Source: JAVVEZ01 sp032250895
Lineage (GTDB): Bacteria > Pseudomonadota > Gammaproteobacteria > Pseudomonadales > Pseudohongiellaceae
Length of the DNA: 64,000 nucleotides
Reading direction: 5' to 3'
NCBI GenBank assembly: GCA_032250895.1
Contig: JAVVEZ010000002.1
Location: forward strand, 1 to 64,000
Part shown: in pieces, positions 1 to 8,594 of the stretch
Numbering within the stretch: position 1 is the first letter of the stretch
How the letters are laid out: each line of letters opens with the position of its first letter
Notes under the pieces: generated by a model
What the model was told of the DNA's origin: nothing
Seen by the model: the letters and a program-made list of their open reading frames with translations, nothing else
Databases searched by the model: none
Program-made: the position numbers and the translations under genes

Positions 1-183
1 AATCCGCGGGGTTCAGAGACTCGTCGTGACTACAGATCGCAAGAACTTCAGTTTAGAACCCTGGAAAGCTGGATAAAGTTATTCCTGGATAAGGGATTTC
101 GGCTGAATGAAGTACGTGAGCCGGTCCACCCAAACACACAGAAACCAGCTTCCTTGATTTTCGTTGGCGAAAGGGCAGGCTGA
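1..183 (+). CDS. C-terminal fragment of a probable SAM-dependent methyltransferase (5' end outside window)
   Basis: Frame 1 is open from the first base to a TGA at 181-183 and gives 60 residues. The end reads FRLNEVREPVHPNTQKPAS followed by LIFVGE. This hydrophobic terminal strand after a 'GFRL..VREP' turn is typical of the C-terminus of UbiE-like class I methyltransferases, where a tryptophan-containing helix (LESWIKLFLDKGF) precedes the last two strands. The SAM-binding glycine motif would lie upstream of the window. Substrate unknown. The gene is convergent with the esterase that follows. Confidence 0.55.
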   Translation, partial: NPRGSETRRDYRSQELQFRTLESWIKLFLDKGFRLNEVREPVHPNTQKPASLIFVGERAG

Positions 184-191
184 CCACCCAA

Positions 192-209
192 TGGAGCCAG
201 GGCGCTCCA
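192..209. terminator. weak hairpin between convergent genes
   Basis: TGGAGC (192-197) and GCTCCA (204-209) can pair across a 6-base loop between the stops of the methyltransferase fragment and the esterase. There is no clear T-tract, so a role as a bidirectional terminator is only suggested. Confidence 0.3.
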
Positions 210-212
210 GCC

Positions 213-1250
213 TTATTCAGCGGTTTTCAGGTGCTCGGAGAAAAACGGCAGCAGCTTGTCCACAAAGCGCTGTCCCACGCGATTGCCGTGTTCGCCGTCG
301 TATATCTCGAAGCCGTGTGCCACACCCAGGCGGGTCAAGGTGGCGTCCAGTTGGGTATTGACGGCGGCCAGCGTGTCCTTGTCACCCACGTCGAGCATGA
401 TGGCCTTGTAGGCCTTGAGGGAGGGGACATACTGATCGGTGAACATCAGCGGTGAATTGGCTGCCCACTTGCCGGCGATCTGTGGTTGTGCTTCATCGTT
501 CTTATACGGCCAGTCAAAATAATGGGGAGGGTTTTGCGGGTTGGGTGCCCAGGCGGCAGCCTGGGCTTGCAGGGCATTGGCGAAGCCCCGGGCACCCGCC
601 ACCGGCCCCTGCGCCATGCGGGCGATCTGCGCCGCGACGGCTTCCTGGTCGGGCGCCTGGTTCAACAGGCAGCAGGAACTCATCGCATACAATGCCCCGA
701 ACACCTCCGGGTGTTTCATGCCCACCCGCAAGGTGCCGTACCCACCCATGGAATGGCCGCTCAGTCCACGGCTTTCGCGCGCCGGGAGCGTGCGGTAGTG
801 TTCGTCGATATAGGCGACCAGGTCGCGGGACAGGAAGCCTTCCCAGTCGCCGATGGTCGGTGAGCTGGAGTACAGGCTGCCACCATAAATGGTGTAGGCA
901 TCCGGCATCACCAGGATCATTTCTTCGGCACCGGCGGTGACAGCGCGGTCGCCGGAGGCCGGCAGGTCCAGGACGCGATCGGCATAGACCTCGGCGCCAA
1001 CCCCGTAGCCGTGCAGAAAATACACGACGGGGTAGCGTTTGCCGGTGGCTTGAGCGTAGCCCGGCGGCAGATAGACGAAGACGTCACGCTCGGGCGCGTC
1101 GCCCTCCAGATTCCCGGCCAGGGAAGGGCCAAACACTTTGATCTGTTCCAGCGTGCCCTGCGCAAAGCCCTGCACGGCAAACAACAAGCTGCACACCAGT
1201 GCGAAAACTGCTGGAATCATCCGGTTCTGCTTCGCTGCTGTATGAAACAT
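213..1250 (-). CDS. secreted esterase, alpha/beta hydrolase (esterase D / PF00756 type)
   Basis: 345 residues with an N-terminal signal peptide (hydrophobic stretch ending VQGFAQG). The mature part has the oxyanion region YFLHGYG, the nucleophile elbow GHSMGG around residue 167, a candidate acid in LDVGDKD, and a candidate catalytic histidine in DGEHGNR, in the order expected for the family related to S-formylglutathione hydrolase and feruloyl esterases. The signal peptide points to an extracytoplasmic esterase acting on a small ester, not the cytosolic formaldehyde enzyme. The start is followed by a basic n-region; upstream, GGAGGGG sits just before the ATG (tcccctcct at 1251-1259 on the plus strand). 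Stands alone, with its own ribosome site. Substrate not predictable. Confidence 0.85.
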   Translation of the reverse strand: MFHTAAKQNRMIPAVFALVCSLLFAVQGFAQGTLEQIKVFGPSLAGNLEGDAPERDVFVYLPPGYAQATGKRYPVVYFLHGYGVGAEVYADRVLDLPASGDRAVTAGAEEMILVMPDAYTIYGGSLYSSSPTIGDWEGFLSRDLVAYIDEHYRTLPARESRGLSGHSMGGYGTLRVGMKHPEVFGALYAMSSCCLLNQAPDQEAVAAQIARMAQGPVAGARGFANALQAQAAAWAPNPQNPPHYFDWPYKNDEAQPQIAGKWAANSPLMFTDQYVPSLKAYKAIMLDVGDKDTLAAVNTQLDATLTRLGVAHGFEIYDGEHGNRVGQRFVDKLLPFFSEHLKTAE

Positions 1251-1374
1251 ATCCCCTCCTGATCAGTCTGTCATTAGTCTATGAATGAAATGGCACAGTA
1301 ATGCAGGTAGGGGGGTGGAATCAAGCCGCTCCCCGAAGTGATATGACGGTGGATACGGCAGCGTAAGCCCATGA

Positions 1375-3498
1375 CTATGGCAGCACAACGGCGTAAATAC
1401 CTTTGTTGGCAGTTTTATCATCTCGTTCATCTTCTTCCCGGGTGCTGTCATCCCAGGCGATAGCGATCCCGGCATTGGAGACCGCCAGGGAAGGTCTTTC
1501 CTGTTTAAAATTGTTGTATTCGGGATGCACGATTTGCGGTGTGGCAACAGTGGCCAGGCCCGGATAGGAGAAGCTGCTGTAGTAGATGTCCTGCCAGTCT
1601 GTTTCACTTGAATTCTCTTCCCAGACCACCAGCAATTCCTGTGTGGAATTGCTGGTTCTCAGGGAAATGGCAGGGAAGTTCTGATTCCCGCCGGTTGCGG
1701 CGAGGATTTCTTCCGCGCCGGATAGGTTCCCGGAGCTGTCAAAGACCTGCCCGATCAGGGTAGGCCTGGTTGCGGAAGAATCCGATACCCATACGGCAGC
1801 GAAGCTTCCATCTGCTGCCAGAGCCACCTGAACGCCAGCCTCGGTAAAACCCTCCTTGTCGCCAAGTAAAAAAGAGTCGGTCAGTGCTTGATCATTACCG
1901 CTGTACAACTTGGCAAGCGATTTGATATTGATGTCATTGATGGTCCAGACAACAGCATAATCACCGCTCACCGGGTTCATGCTGATGGCCGGATCGTTGG
2001 ATCTTCCCCAGCCTCCTTCGCTATCAATCCAGTATTCCCCGGAGGCATTGAAAAAGCGGTCGTAACGACGTGCCTTGAGCCCGGTAGTGAAATTACGCTC
2101 GAACTGGTAAACCATGAGAAAGCCGCCACTGCCGTCCATGGCGATATCGACCTGTGGTTCAAGCCCGGCGTCTGACGCGGTACTGACAACCAGCAGCCCC
2201 GATCGGTCAGTACCGTTTTCATCATAACAGCGTGCGTAGGCCCCGATGCCTGCCACTTCATCACCGGTTCCGCCCCAACCGATACAAAATTCTCCCGAGC
2301 TATTCATATCAACAGCAAAATTGATATCAAAGCCGCCTAGATCCAGTGCTTCATTGACTCTGAATTCGTCGCTCAAGGCCTGGCCACTGGCGTCAAAAAG
2401 TCTGGCATAAAGGTTTTCGTCAAAGCGTGCATTGCCCTGACCGGTAGATTGCCAGGCCACAACAAAATTGCCATTGTCGGCAACCCCGATCCGGGGATGT
2501 TGCTGGTCGCCGGTAGCCGTTTGATTGATACCGAAGGAAGCAGCGGAAGATGACTGATCGTCATTTGCCGTGCCTGCTTCAACGGTAAAGGTCAGTGGCG
2601 CAGGCGTGTACAGTAATGAACCGGACTCAGGCAGATAACCGACAAAGAATTTGTGGCGCCCGGGCACTGTGACGCTGCCTTGATAGACTTTTATCTCATG
2701 GGCTGATGACAGAGACACCTGTTCCTGGAAGGGGGCCAGGGCAGGGACGCGGCCATTCCAGGGGACAAAAATGCCATCACTATTCAGCATCAGCCAGCTA
2801 TCACCGGTTTCAGTGGTAATTCTGTTTACCACATAGAGATCACCCGCTGTGCCCACATGTGCTTGTTCTGGTACTATCAGGGCATCGAGTTGAATAACAG
2901 ACCCGGCAGTAAGCGAAGTGCTATAGTTTTGGCCACCATCTCTGCTGACGCCCAGCGCAAAACCAGCCGTTGAACCTGCCGCCGAGCCCGTGCTGCCAAA
3001 GCGGGCGGTTTGCAGAACGCTTAAGCGGGTATTTTGGAGGGCATCATTTTCCTGATCAGGCTCATCATCAAGGTCGCTGGAAGCTCTTTGCAGCAGGGAG
3101 CCCTCGATGGTGGAACTGCCATTGCAGGTAAGAGTGCCATCAGTCCAGGACCAGTTTGAACTGCCTGAATAAGCATCCGCAGAGGCATTGAAGGTGACAG
3201 TGCCCTGGGTTGTCACCTCTCCTCCGTCTTCATCATAGGTGGCGGTGAAAGCCAATGAACGGCCGGACAGTGTGCCGTGCCTGGTGATGCCATTGGCGCT
3301 CACGGTCACGGTATTCCCTGTTTGTATAACGACTGCTGTATAACTTTCGATGTCAGGGTCCTCACCGCAAGCTGTGGCGTTAACATTTTCAGTGACACTC
3401 CAGGTCCCCGACACTGTTTGCCCCCAAGCCAAAGAAGGTAAAAAAACAAGCAGGGGGATACTGCCTTTGAGTAGAATTTTGGGAAGGAAGGATGTCAT
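1375..3498 (-). CDS. secreted seven-repeat protein, likely beta-propeller
   Basis: 707 residues with a signal peptide (LLVFLPSLAWGQ). An N-terminal beta-rich domain (about 25-135) carries two cysteines, one in ATACGED and one in LTCNGSS. A linker and a second beta domain follow (about 170-310). From about residue 320 onward seven degenerate units recur, each of form 'P.I....G.F.V.W': RIGVADNGNFVVAWQS, FAVDMNSSGEFCIGWGG, VDIAMDGSGGFLMVYQ, ISMNPVSGDYAVVWT, VALAADGSFAAVWVS, SLRTSNSTQELLVVWE and LAVSNAGIAIAWD. Seven such blades fit a seven-bladed propeller (inference). No catalytic residues recognised. Not part of an obvious operon. Function unknown. Confidence 0.75.
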   Translation of the reverse strand: MTSFLPKILLKGSIPLLVFLPSLAWGQTVSGTWSVTENVNATACGEDPDIESYTAVVIQTGNTVTVSANGITRHGTLSGRSLAFTATYDEDGGEVTTQGTVTFNASADAYSGSSNWSWTDGTLTCNGSSTIEGSLLQRASSDLDDEPDQENDALQNTRLSVLQTARFGSTGSAAGSTAGFALGVSRDGGQNYSTSLTAGSVIQLDALIVPEQAHVGTAGDLYVVNRITTETGDSWLMLNSDGIFVPWNGRVPALAPFQEQVSLSSAHEIKVYQGSVTVPGRHKFFVGYLPESGSLLYTPAPLTFTVEAGTANDDQSSSAASFGINQTATGDQQHPRIGVADNGNFVVAWQSTGQGNARFDENLYARLFDASGQALSDEFRVNEALDLGGFDINFAVDMNSSGEFCIGWGGTGDEVAGIGAYARCYDENGTDRSGLLVVSTASDAGLEPQVDIAMDGSGGFLMVYQFERNFTTGLKARRYDRFFNASGEYWIDSEGGWGRSNDPAISMNPVSGDYAVVWTINDINIKSLAKLYSGNDQALTDSFLLGDKEGFTEAGVQVALAADGSFAAVWVSDSSATRPTLIGQVFDSSGNLSGAEEILAATGGNQNFPAISLRTSNSTQELLVVWEENSSETDWQDIYYSSFSYPGLATVATPQIVHPEYNNFKQERPSLAVSNAGIAIAWDDSTREEDERDDKTANKGIYAVVLP

Positions 3499-3671
3499 TG
3501 TCAGACCTCATGCACAGATTCCGTTAATGAAAAACAAAGGGAAGGCGTGTGAAATTTTCTACAGCCAAAATAGGAAACTTATACCTGCCTCTTGAAATGT
3601 TACTGTGCTATCTGCCGGGATTGTCTCAGTTCGCCTGGCTACGAACACCTGAAGCCGACTGGCTTCCGATA

Positions 3672-4358
3672 TCAACGAGGATCATGCGGGGAACCAGACG
3701 GAAGCTGATCGATGGCCAGACGCTCGATAGCGAAAATGCTTTGCTCGGCGTCGCGGCGCATTTTTTGCTTGATCACCAGAGGGCCGATCAGCGGCGGAAT
3801 CCAGAAGTCCGGGACGATGACCGTCTCAAGCACCACGTCCGTGCCGCCGCCGGACGGCGTCATGCGCCAGACAGTCCTCCCATAGCGGAAGTCGCCCGCG
3901 CCTTCCACCACGGTGGCGATGATCGTCTCGCCACCGGCATTCTCCTCGATGTCCTCCACCAGGGTGGCCTTGAAACAGAAAAACAGGATGCACGTGCGCA
4001 GGGCCATTTCCCGCCGCAAGGGCTTCCCTTCCGCGTTGATCAGATGGCTGTCCACGATGGTGTCGCTGATCCGTTCCAAGGCCTCATAATCGGTGACTAT
4101 CCGGCGCACGGCGGCGGGATCTCCGTCTATGTGCATGGTCATGAGAAGCGTGTAACGCCGCCCCTCATGGCCAGTGGTGGCGGAGAGCACCTCGCCGGCG
4201 TTCAGATGAGCGCTGAGCAGTGTTCCCAGCAGGACGAGGACAAGGGAACGCGATCTCACCAGCCCGGATAGTTCACCATTGCGGCCGCCCCAGGGCGCGC
4301 CCTGGAACACCCTCGCTACGGACCACTGCTGAAATATCCGGGCTGGAGGCATATTCAT
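3672..4358 (-). CDS. exported SRPBCC (START/Bet v1-like) domain protein
   Basis: 228 residues as drawn. A hydrophobic signal-like segment (LVLVLLGTLLSAHLNAG) lies at about 38-55, so translation may really begin at GTG 4259 (VRSRSLVLV...), giving a normal signal peptide; no strong Shine-Dalgarno decides this. The mature part shows the polyketide-cyclase/START pattern: an opening strand YTLLMTMHIDGDPAAVRRIV, then DYEALERIS, VEDIEENAGGETIIATV, and a C-terminal helix (LVIKQKMRRDAEQ). Such proteins bind hydrophobic ligands. The family assignment is by pattern, not by active-site residues. Upstream of glpK's 3' end but well separated. Confidence 0.65.
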   Translation of the reverse strand: MNMPPARIFQQWSVARVFQGAPWGGRNGELSGLVRSRSLVLVLLGTLLSAHLNAGEVLSATTGHEGRRYTLLMTMHIDGDPAAVRRIVTDYEALERISDTIVDSHLINAEGKPLRREMALRTCILFFCFKATLVEDIEENAGGETIIATVVEGAGDFRYGRTVWRMTPSGGGTDVVLETVIVPDFWIPPLIGPLVIKQKMRRDAEQSIFAIERLAIDQLPSGSPHDPR

Positions 4359-4424
4359 CTTTGTATGAGTCCCGTTCCATTACAGGCCAGGGCCAAGGCC
4401 GATATCGACAAAAAATCCTGCCTG

Positions 4425-5897
4425 TTACAAAACTCGGCGCACGGCATGTTGCCAAGCCTGATACAGTTGGTCCCGCTGTTCTTTTGGTATCCTCTGAGTG
4501 AAGCGTGTATCCAGTTTCCAAAGCTCGGACAATTTTTCCAACGAGCTGAAAACGCCCGCTTGCAAGCCCGCCAGATAGGCAACACCCAGTGCCGTGGTTT
4601 CGGTGATTTTGGGGCGATCCACGGTGGCGCCGAGAATGTCGGCCAAAAAGTGCATCAACCAGTCATTGGTCACCATGCCGCCGTCAACGCGCAGGGTGGT
4701 GGGCCGCTCACCGTCTTTTTCCATGGCCTTTTGCAAATCCTTGGTCTGATAACACACGGCCTGCAAACCGGCAGTGACGATTTCCCGGATGCCGGTATCC
4801 CGGGTCAGGCCCAAAATGGCGCCGCGGGCATTCGGATCCCAGTAGGGAGCACCCATGCCGGTAAACGCCGGCACCAGAAACACACCATGTTCCGAGGGGG
4901 TTTGCTCGGCCAGTTGTTCGCTTTCGCTGGCGTTTGCGATCAGCTTCAAACCGTCGCGCAGCCACTGGATGGTAGCCCCTGCCATAAAAATACTGCCTTC
5001 CAGGGCGTAGGTGACCTGGCCTTTGAGACGATAACCCACGGTGGTCAGCAGACGGTTACCGGAAACCAGCGGCTGGTTGCCGGTATTGGTTATCATAAAG
5101 CAGCCGGTTCCGTAGGTGCTCTTGGACATGCCCCGAGCGAAACAGGCCTGACCAAAGAGTGCCGCCTGCTGGTCTCCGGCCATGCCCAGCACCGGAATTT
5201 CCGCACCCAGCAAGGTTTTTTCCACGCTGCCGAAAGCGGCCGCCGAATCCATGACCTGGGGCAGCATGCTGGCGGGAATATTGAATCGTTTGAGCAACTC
5301 TTGGTCCCATTCCTGGGTGTGTATGTTGAACAGCAGGGTACGGCTGGCATTGGTGGCATCGGTTTTATGAGACTTGCCGCCGCTCAGCTTCCACAGCAAA
5401 AAGCAATCGACCGTGCCGAACAACAACTCGCCCCGTTCGGCTTTTTCCCGTGCCCCTTCAATCTGGTCCAATATCCACTTCAGTTTTGTCGCCGAAAAAT
5501 AGGGGTCGACCAACAGGCCGGTGCGCGCGCGGATATCCGCTTCAGCCCCATCGGCCACCAGCGAGGCGCAGTATTCCGCGGTTCGGCGATCCTGCCAGAC
5601 GATGGCGTTATACACCGGTTCGCCCGTGTGCCTGTCCCACACCACAGTCGTTTCGCGCTGGTTGGCAATACCCATGGCCAGCACTTCGGAAGCCGCCACG
5701 CCGGACTGTTTGAGCACCTGTCGACAACTGCTTATGACCGTCTCCCAAATATCCTGGGGGCTGTGCTCCACCCAAGCGTCGTGCGGGTAGTGTTGCGCGA
5801 ACGCCATCTGACTGCTGGCGTGAATTTGTCCTTCCAGCGTAAACAGAATGGCTCGGGAACTGGTGGTTCCCTGATCAATGGAAAGCAGATAAATCAA
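4425..5897 (-). CDS. glpK: glycerol kinase
   Basis: 490 residues, the normal length for the FGGY-family enzyme that phosphorylates glycerol to glycerol-3-phosphate with ATP. Visible family signatures: DQGTTSSRAI at the N-terminus (phosphate 1), GMAGDQQAALFGQ, YGTGCFM, GSIFMAGATIQWLRDG, PAFTGMGAPYWDPNARG and LRVDGGMVTNDW. The start is odd. The first codon is TTG (complement of CAA at 5895-5897), and this CAA is the terminal trinucleotide of the RAYT mobile unit at 5895-6715, so the native ATG appears to have been displaced by insertion. No good ribosome-binding site precedes the TTG. The body of the gene is intact; expression level is therefore in doubt. No glpF or glpD neighbour is present. 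Confidence 0.93.
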   Translation of the reverse strand: MIYLLSIDQGTTSSRAILFTLEGQIHASSQMAFAQHYPHDAWVEHSPQDIWETVISSCRQVLKQSGVAASEVLAMGIANQRETTVVWDRHTGEPVYNAIVWQDRRTAEYCASLVADGAEADIRARTGLLVDPYFSATKLKWILDQIEGAREKAERGELLFGTVDCFLLWKLSGGKSHKTDATNASRTLLFNIHTQEWDQELLKRFNIPASMLPQVMDSAAAFGSVEKTLLGAEIPVLGMAGDQQAALFGQACFARGMSKSTYGTGCFMITNTGNQPLVSGNRLLTTVGYRLKGQVTYALEGSIFMAGATIQWLRDGLKLIANASESEQLAEQTPSEHGVFLVPAFTGMGAPYWDPNARGAILGLTRDTGIREIVTAGLQAVCYQTKDLQKAMEKDGERPTTLRVDGGMVTNDWLMHFLADILGATVDRPKITETTALGVAYLAGLQAGVFSSLEKLSELWKLDTRFTQRIPKEQRDQLYQAWQHAVRRVL

Positions 5898-6715
5898 GGG
5901 GTCAGACTCGTTGATGTTGCCGATTAATGCCTGTCTCTATATGCATTCGATTTGCGATCCCCTCCATGCCCCATTGAGCGTGCGGGTCGATTGAGTATCT
6001 TTTCCATTTTGCCTTTGAAGCGATCACTGCCCAATATCCACGCCTTGTTTGTAGCTTGACGTATTTCATCCAGCGTCACATCCGGTATGTGGGCCTTGAA
6101 TAATTGCCTATACACAGACTGGCGTTCCTCCTCGCTTGCGCCAAGACGCTCATACTCCCTGTGTGGCGTGATCAGGGCATCTGCGCTTCCCAACGCGTTG
6201 CACCGATAACTGGACCAAGGGTATGCAGACGGATGTTCTGCCATGGCCAGAGCCCTGACTGGGTTGAGCTCAATATAGCGCATACATGTCAACAGGTATT
6301 GCTCACTGTCGATTAACGCGGCCCGATAACGGCCCTCCCACAGCGTGCCCGTGCGTTTGTGGCAATAATTAAAGTGCTGGACATAATACCTCCCCAGCAT
6401 TTGCATCATTTTACCTATGCCCTCCTCGGTATGCGGGGTTACCAAGAGGTGTGCATGGTTGGTCATCAGTACATAGGCGTGAATATCGCACTGATGTTTG
6501 TCTGCTGCATCGGATAGCTTTTCCAGATAGTACCGGTAATCACCTTCAGCACGGAATATATCTGTCCGGTTATTCCCACGCTGAATGACGTGCTGTGGTT
6601 GACCCGGGATGACAAAACGGGGTAAACGCGGCATCGTGACACTCCAGGTTTCTATCAAAAACCAAGCGACAGGTTACTATCCCCACGGCAAAGTTTCAAC
6701 GAGTCTGACCCCTTG
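5895..6715 (-). mobile_element. complete RAYT-type mobile unit with 20-bp terminal inverted repeats
   Basis: The unit is bounded by CAAGGGGTCAGACTCGTTGA at 5895-5914 and its exact inverse TCAACGAGTCTGACCCCTTG at 6696-6715, enclosing one transposase gene. A shortened second copy with the same ends lies at 14550-14893. Right of the unit the 13-mer GACCCCTTGGTTA is present twice in tandem (6708-6720 and again to 6733). GGGGTCAGA-type ends flanking a Y1 transposase are typical of RAYT/REP-like units. Its left end supplies the glpK start codon. Confidence 0.85.
5924..6634 (-). CDS. REP-associated tyrosine transposase (Y1/IS200-like, RAYT)
   Basis: 236 residues starting at ATG 6634 (MPRLPRFVIPGQPQHVIQRG), chosen because a GGAG lies seven bases upstream; an in-frame TTG at 6658 has none. 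The N-terminal motif 'GQPQHVIQRGNNR', the HUH motif in NHAHLLV, and YYVQHFNYCHKRTGTLWEGR are classic for the TnpA-REP family of single-strand DNA transposases. IELNPVRA and PWSSY are also family signatures. The catalytic tyrosine is probably in the YYVQHFNY segment. Catalyses mobility of its own ends; appears intact. Confidence 0.92.
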   Translation of the reverse strand: MPRLPRFVIPGQPQHVIQRGNNRTDIFRAEGDYRYYLEKLSDAADKHQCDIHAYVLMTNHAHLLVTPHTEEGIGKMMQMLGRYYVQHFNYCHKRTGTLWEGRYRAALIDSEQYLLTCMRYIELNPVRALAMAEHPSAYPWSSYRCNALGSADALITPHREYERLGASEEERQSVYRQLFKAHIPDVTLDEIRQATNKAWILGSDRFKGKMEKILNRPARSMGHGGDRKSNAYRDRH

Positions 6716-6732
6716 GTTAGACCCCTTGGTTA

Positions 6733-6804
6733 ATTATGGTTCGACATAATAAGCTAATAATGGTACAACGCAATAAGCGAGAACTGATACAGCACAAAAG
6801 AGAG
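6733..6804. promoter_or_regulatory. three 24-bp direct repeats before the Fic gene (candidate operator)
   Basis: Three units start exactly 24 bases apart, at 6733 (ATTATGGTTCGACATAATAA...), 6757 (ATAATGGTACAACGCAATAA...) and 6781 (GAACTGATACAGCACAAAAG...). By eye units 1 and 2 agree at 18 of 24 bases and units 2 and 3 at about 12 of 24. The array ends at the ribosome-binding region (GAGAG before ATG 6812). Likely a binding array for the N-terminal DNA-binding domain of the Fic protein (inference). Confidence 0.5.
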
Positions 6805-6811
6805 TAATGCC

Positions 6812-8365
6812 ATGGCCACACCATCAGACAAGCTGGCCGACTCCCTTGAGGCGCTTCATCGGTTTCAAGAGGGGGGCATGATTGCCATACGCTCTGCCGA
6901 CCTATCCCGCACTCACAGAGAGCGGCTTGTCCAGAATGGCTTTTTGCAGGAAGTCATCAAGGGCTGGTATATCCCCTCCAGACCGGATGGAACTCAAGGC
7001 GAAAGTACAGCATGGTATACCTCCTTCTGGCAGTTTTGCTCGGCTTATCTCACGCACCTCAGGGGCAAGAACTGGTGCCTTTCACCCGAACAGTCCATCG
7101 CTATTCATACGGGAAACTGGACTGTGCCAAAACAGCTATTGGTGCGTGCTGACAAGGCACGTAACAAGATCACGGTCCTACCACACGGCACATCCTTGCT
7201 TGATATACGCGCCAGCCTGCCGGATGAGCAGCATGTGGTTGAAAAAAACGGTGTCCGCTTGTTTAGCCTGCCTGCCGCCTTGATTGGCAGTGGTACTCAA
7301 ATCTACAGAAGCAATCCAACAGACATGCGCGCAGCCCTGAGCATGATTGATGACGCTTCCCAGTTGCTGGAGCCATTACTCGAAGGCGGCCATAGCGCCA
7401 TTGCCGGGCGCATGGCGGGCGCTTTCAGGAATATCGGGCGCAAGCAGATAGCAGACGATATCTTACAGACCATGAGAGCTGCCGGATACGATGTCAGAGA
7501 ACGCGATCCTTTTGATACCGAATCCGGCCTTATCTTTTCAATGCGCGAAAGCTCACCTTACGTGAATCGTATTCGCTTGATGTGGCAAGACATGCGCCAC
7601 ACTGTGATACAACATTTTCCTGAACCGCCATTCCGAAAATGGAATGTTGCTTCCTACATGGAGAATATCGAGAAAATCTATGTCTCTGATGCTTATCACT
7701 CGCTCTCTATTGAGGGGTATTGTGTTACCCCTCAGCTGATTAATCGCGTTCGCTCCGGCGATTGGAATCCAGAAAAGAATCAGGATGATAACGAAAGACT
7801 GAATGCCTTGGCAGCGCGCGGGTATTGGCAAGCTTACCAAGCCGTGCGGCAAAGTATCGAGTGTATACTAAACGGCCAGAATGCCGGAGAAGTCGTCGAT
7901 GCTGACCACCGCATTTGGTATCGGGAAATGTTTGCGCCTGGCGTGACGGTGGGTATTCACAAGCCTGCCGACCTGGCAGGTTATCGCAATGGACAGGTCT
8001 TTATTCGCCGCTCCATGCACGTACCGCCCGCCAAGGAAGCCGTGCGCGATGCCATGCCCACGTTTTTTGAATTACTGCGAGACGAAGAAAATGCGGCAGC
8101 GCGTGTGGTGCTGGGGCACTTTATCTTTATTTATATTCACCCCTATATGGACGGCAATGGCCGTATGGGGCGTTTCCTTATGAATGCCATGCTGGCCAGC
8201 GGTGGTTATCCGTGGACAATCATTCCACTCAGTAAGCGCAATGAATACATGGCCGCGCTTGAACAGGCAAGCACCAGCCAGAATATTGCAGCCTTCGCTA
8301 AATTCCTTGGTCACTTGGTTCAGGCCAGTCTTGATGGAAAAGGTGAGCCGGAAATATCCGATTAA
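6812..8365 (+). CDS. Fic-domain protein (putative AMPylase) with N-terminal AbiEi-like DNA-binding region
   Basis: 517 residues. Residues about 20-60 (IAIRSADLSRTHRERLVQNG, then GWYIP) look like the winged-helix 'Abi_EI' N-terminus of type IV antitoxin-like regulators. Residues about 60-240 continue that module. The C-terminal half is a Fic domain with core motif HPYMDGNGRMGR at about 436-447, which fits the family HPFx[D/E]GNGRxxR and is expected to transfer a nucleotide monophosphate (usually AMP) to a protein hydroxyl. An upstream SLSIEG (about 291) matches the [S/T]xxxE[G/N] inhibitory helix of class II Fic proteins, implying self-inhibition. Directly preceded by a 24-bp iteron array. GC content looks lower than the neighbours, and it sits beside a RAYT unit, consistent with acquisition. 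No separate antitoxin gene is visible. Confidence 0.88.
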   Translation: MATPSDKLADSLEALHRFQEGGMIAIRSADLSRTHRERLVQNGFLQEVIKGWYIPSRPDGTQGESTAWYTSFWQFCSAYLTHLRGKNWCLSPEQSIAIHTGNWTVPKQLLVRADKARNKITVLPHGTSLLDIRASLPDEQHVVEKNGVRLFSLPAALIGSGTQIYRSNPTDMRAALSMIDDASQLLEPLLEGGHSAIAGRMAGAFRNIGRKQIADDILQTMRAAGYDVRERDPFDTESGLIFSMRESSPYVNRIRLMWQDMRHTVIQHFPEPPFRKWNVASYMENIEKIYVSDAYHSLSIEGYCVTPQLINRVRSGDWNPEKNQDDNERLNALAARGYWQAYQAVRQSIECILNGQNAGEVVDADHRIWYREMFAPGVTVGIHKPADLAGYRNGQVFIRRSMHVPPAKEAVRDAMPTFFELLRDEENAAARVVLGHFIFIYIHPYMDGNGRMGRFLMNAMLASGGYPWTIIPLSKRNEYMAALEQASTSQNIAAFAKFLGHLVQASLDGKGEPEISD

Positions 8366-8594
8366 TACGTGGTTAACGAAATATTAAGCTACGGTCTGTA
8401 TAGTTTGAATTAGAGGCATGGCTCTAACCGAGTGCGCGATCCACGGCCTTGGTTTTCAATATGGGTGCAAACGAGACAACGCAGAGCGCTGGGATCAGGC
8501 GCTGTTCGTGTGTCAGCCGCCATCCCTCTCAATCCCAAACCTGTGATATCTTTACCCGCTTTACAACTTTCCTGGAACCGGAATACATCAATAC

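Noticed and set aside
4365..5927. 520-codon open frame antisense to glycerol kinase
   Set aside because: Shadow of glpK; the opposite strand carries all conserved kinase motifs.
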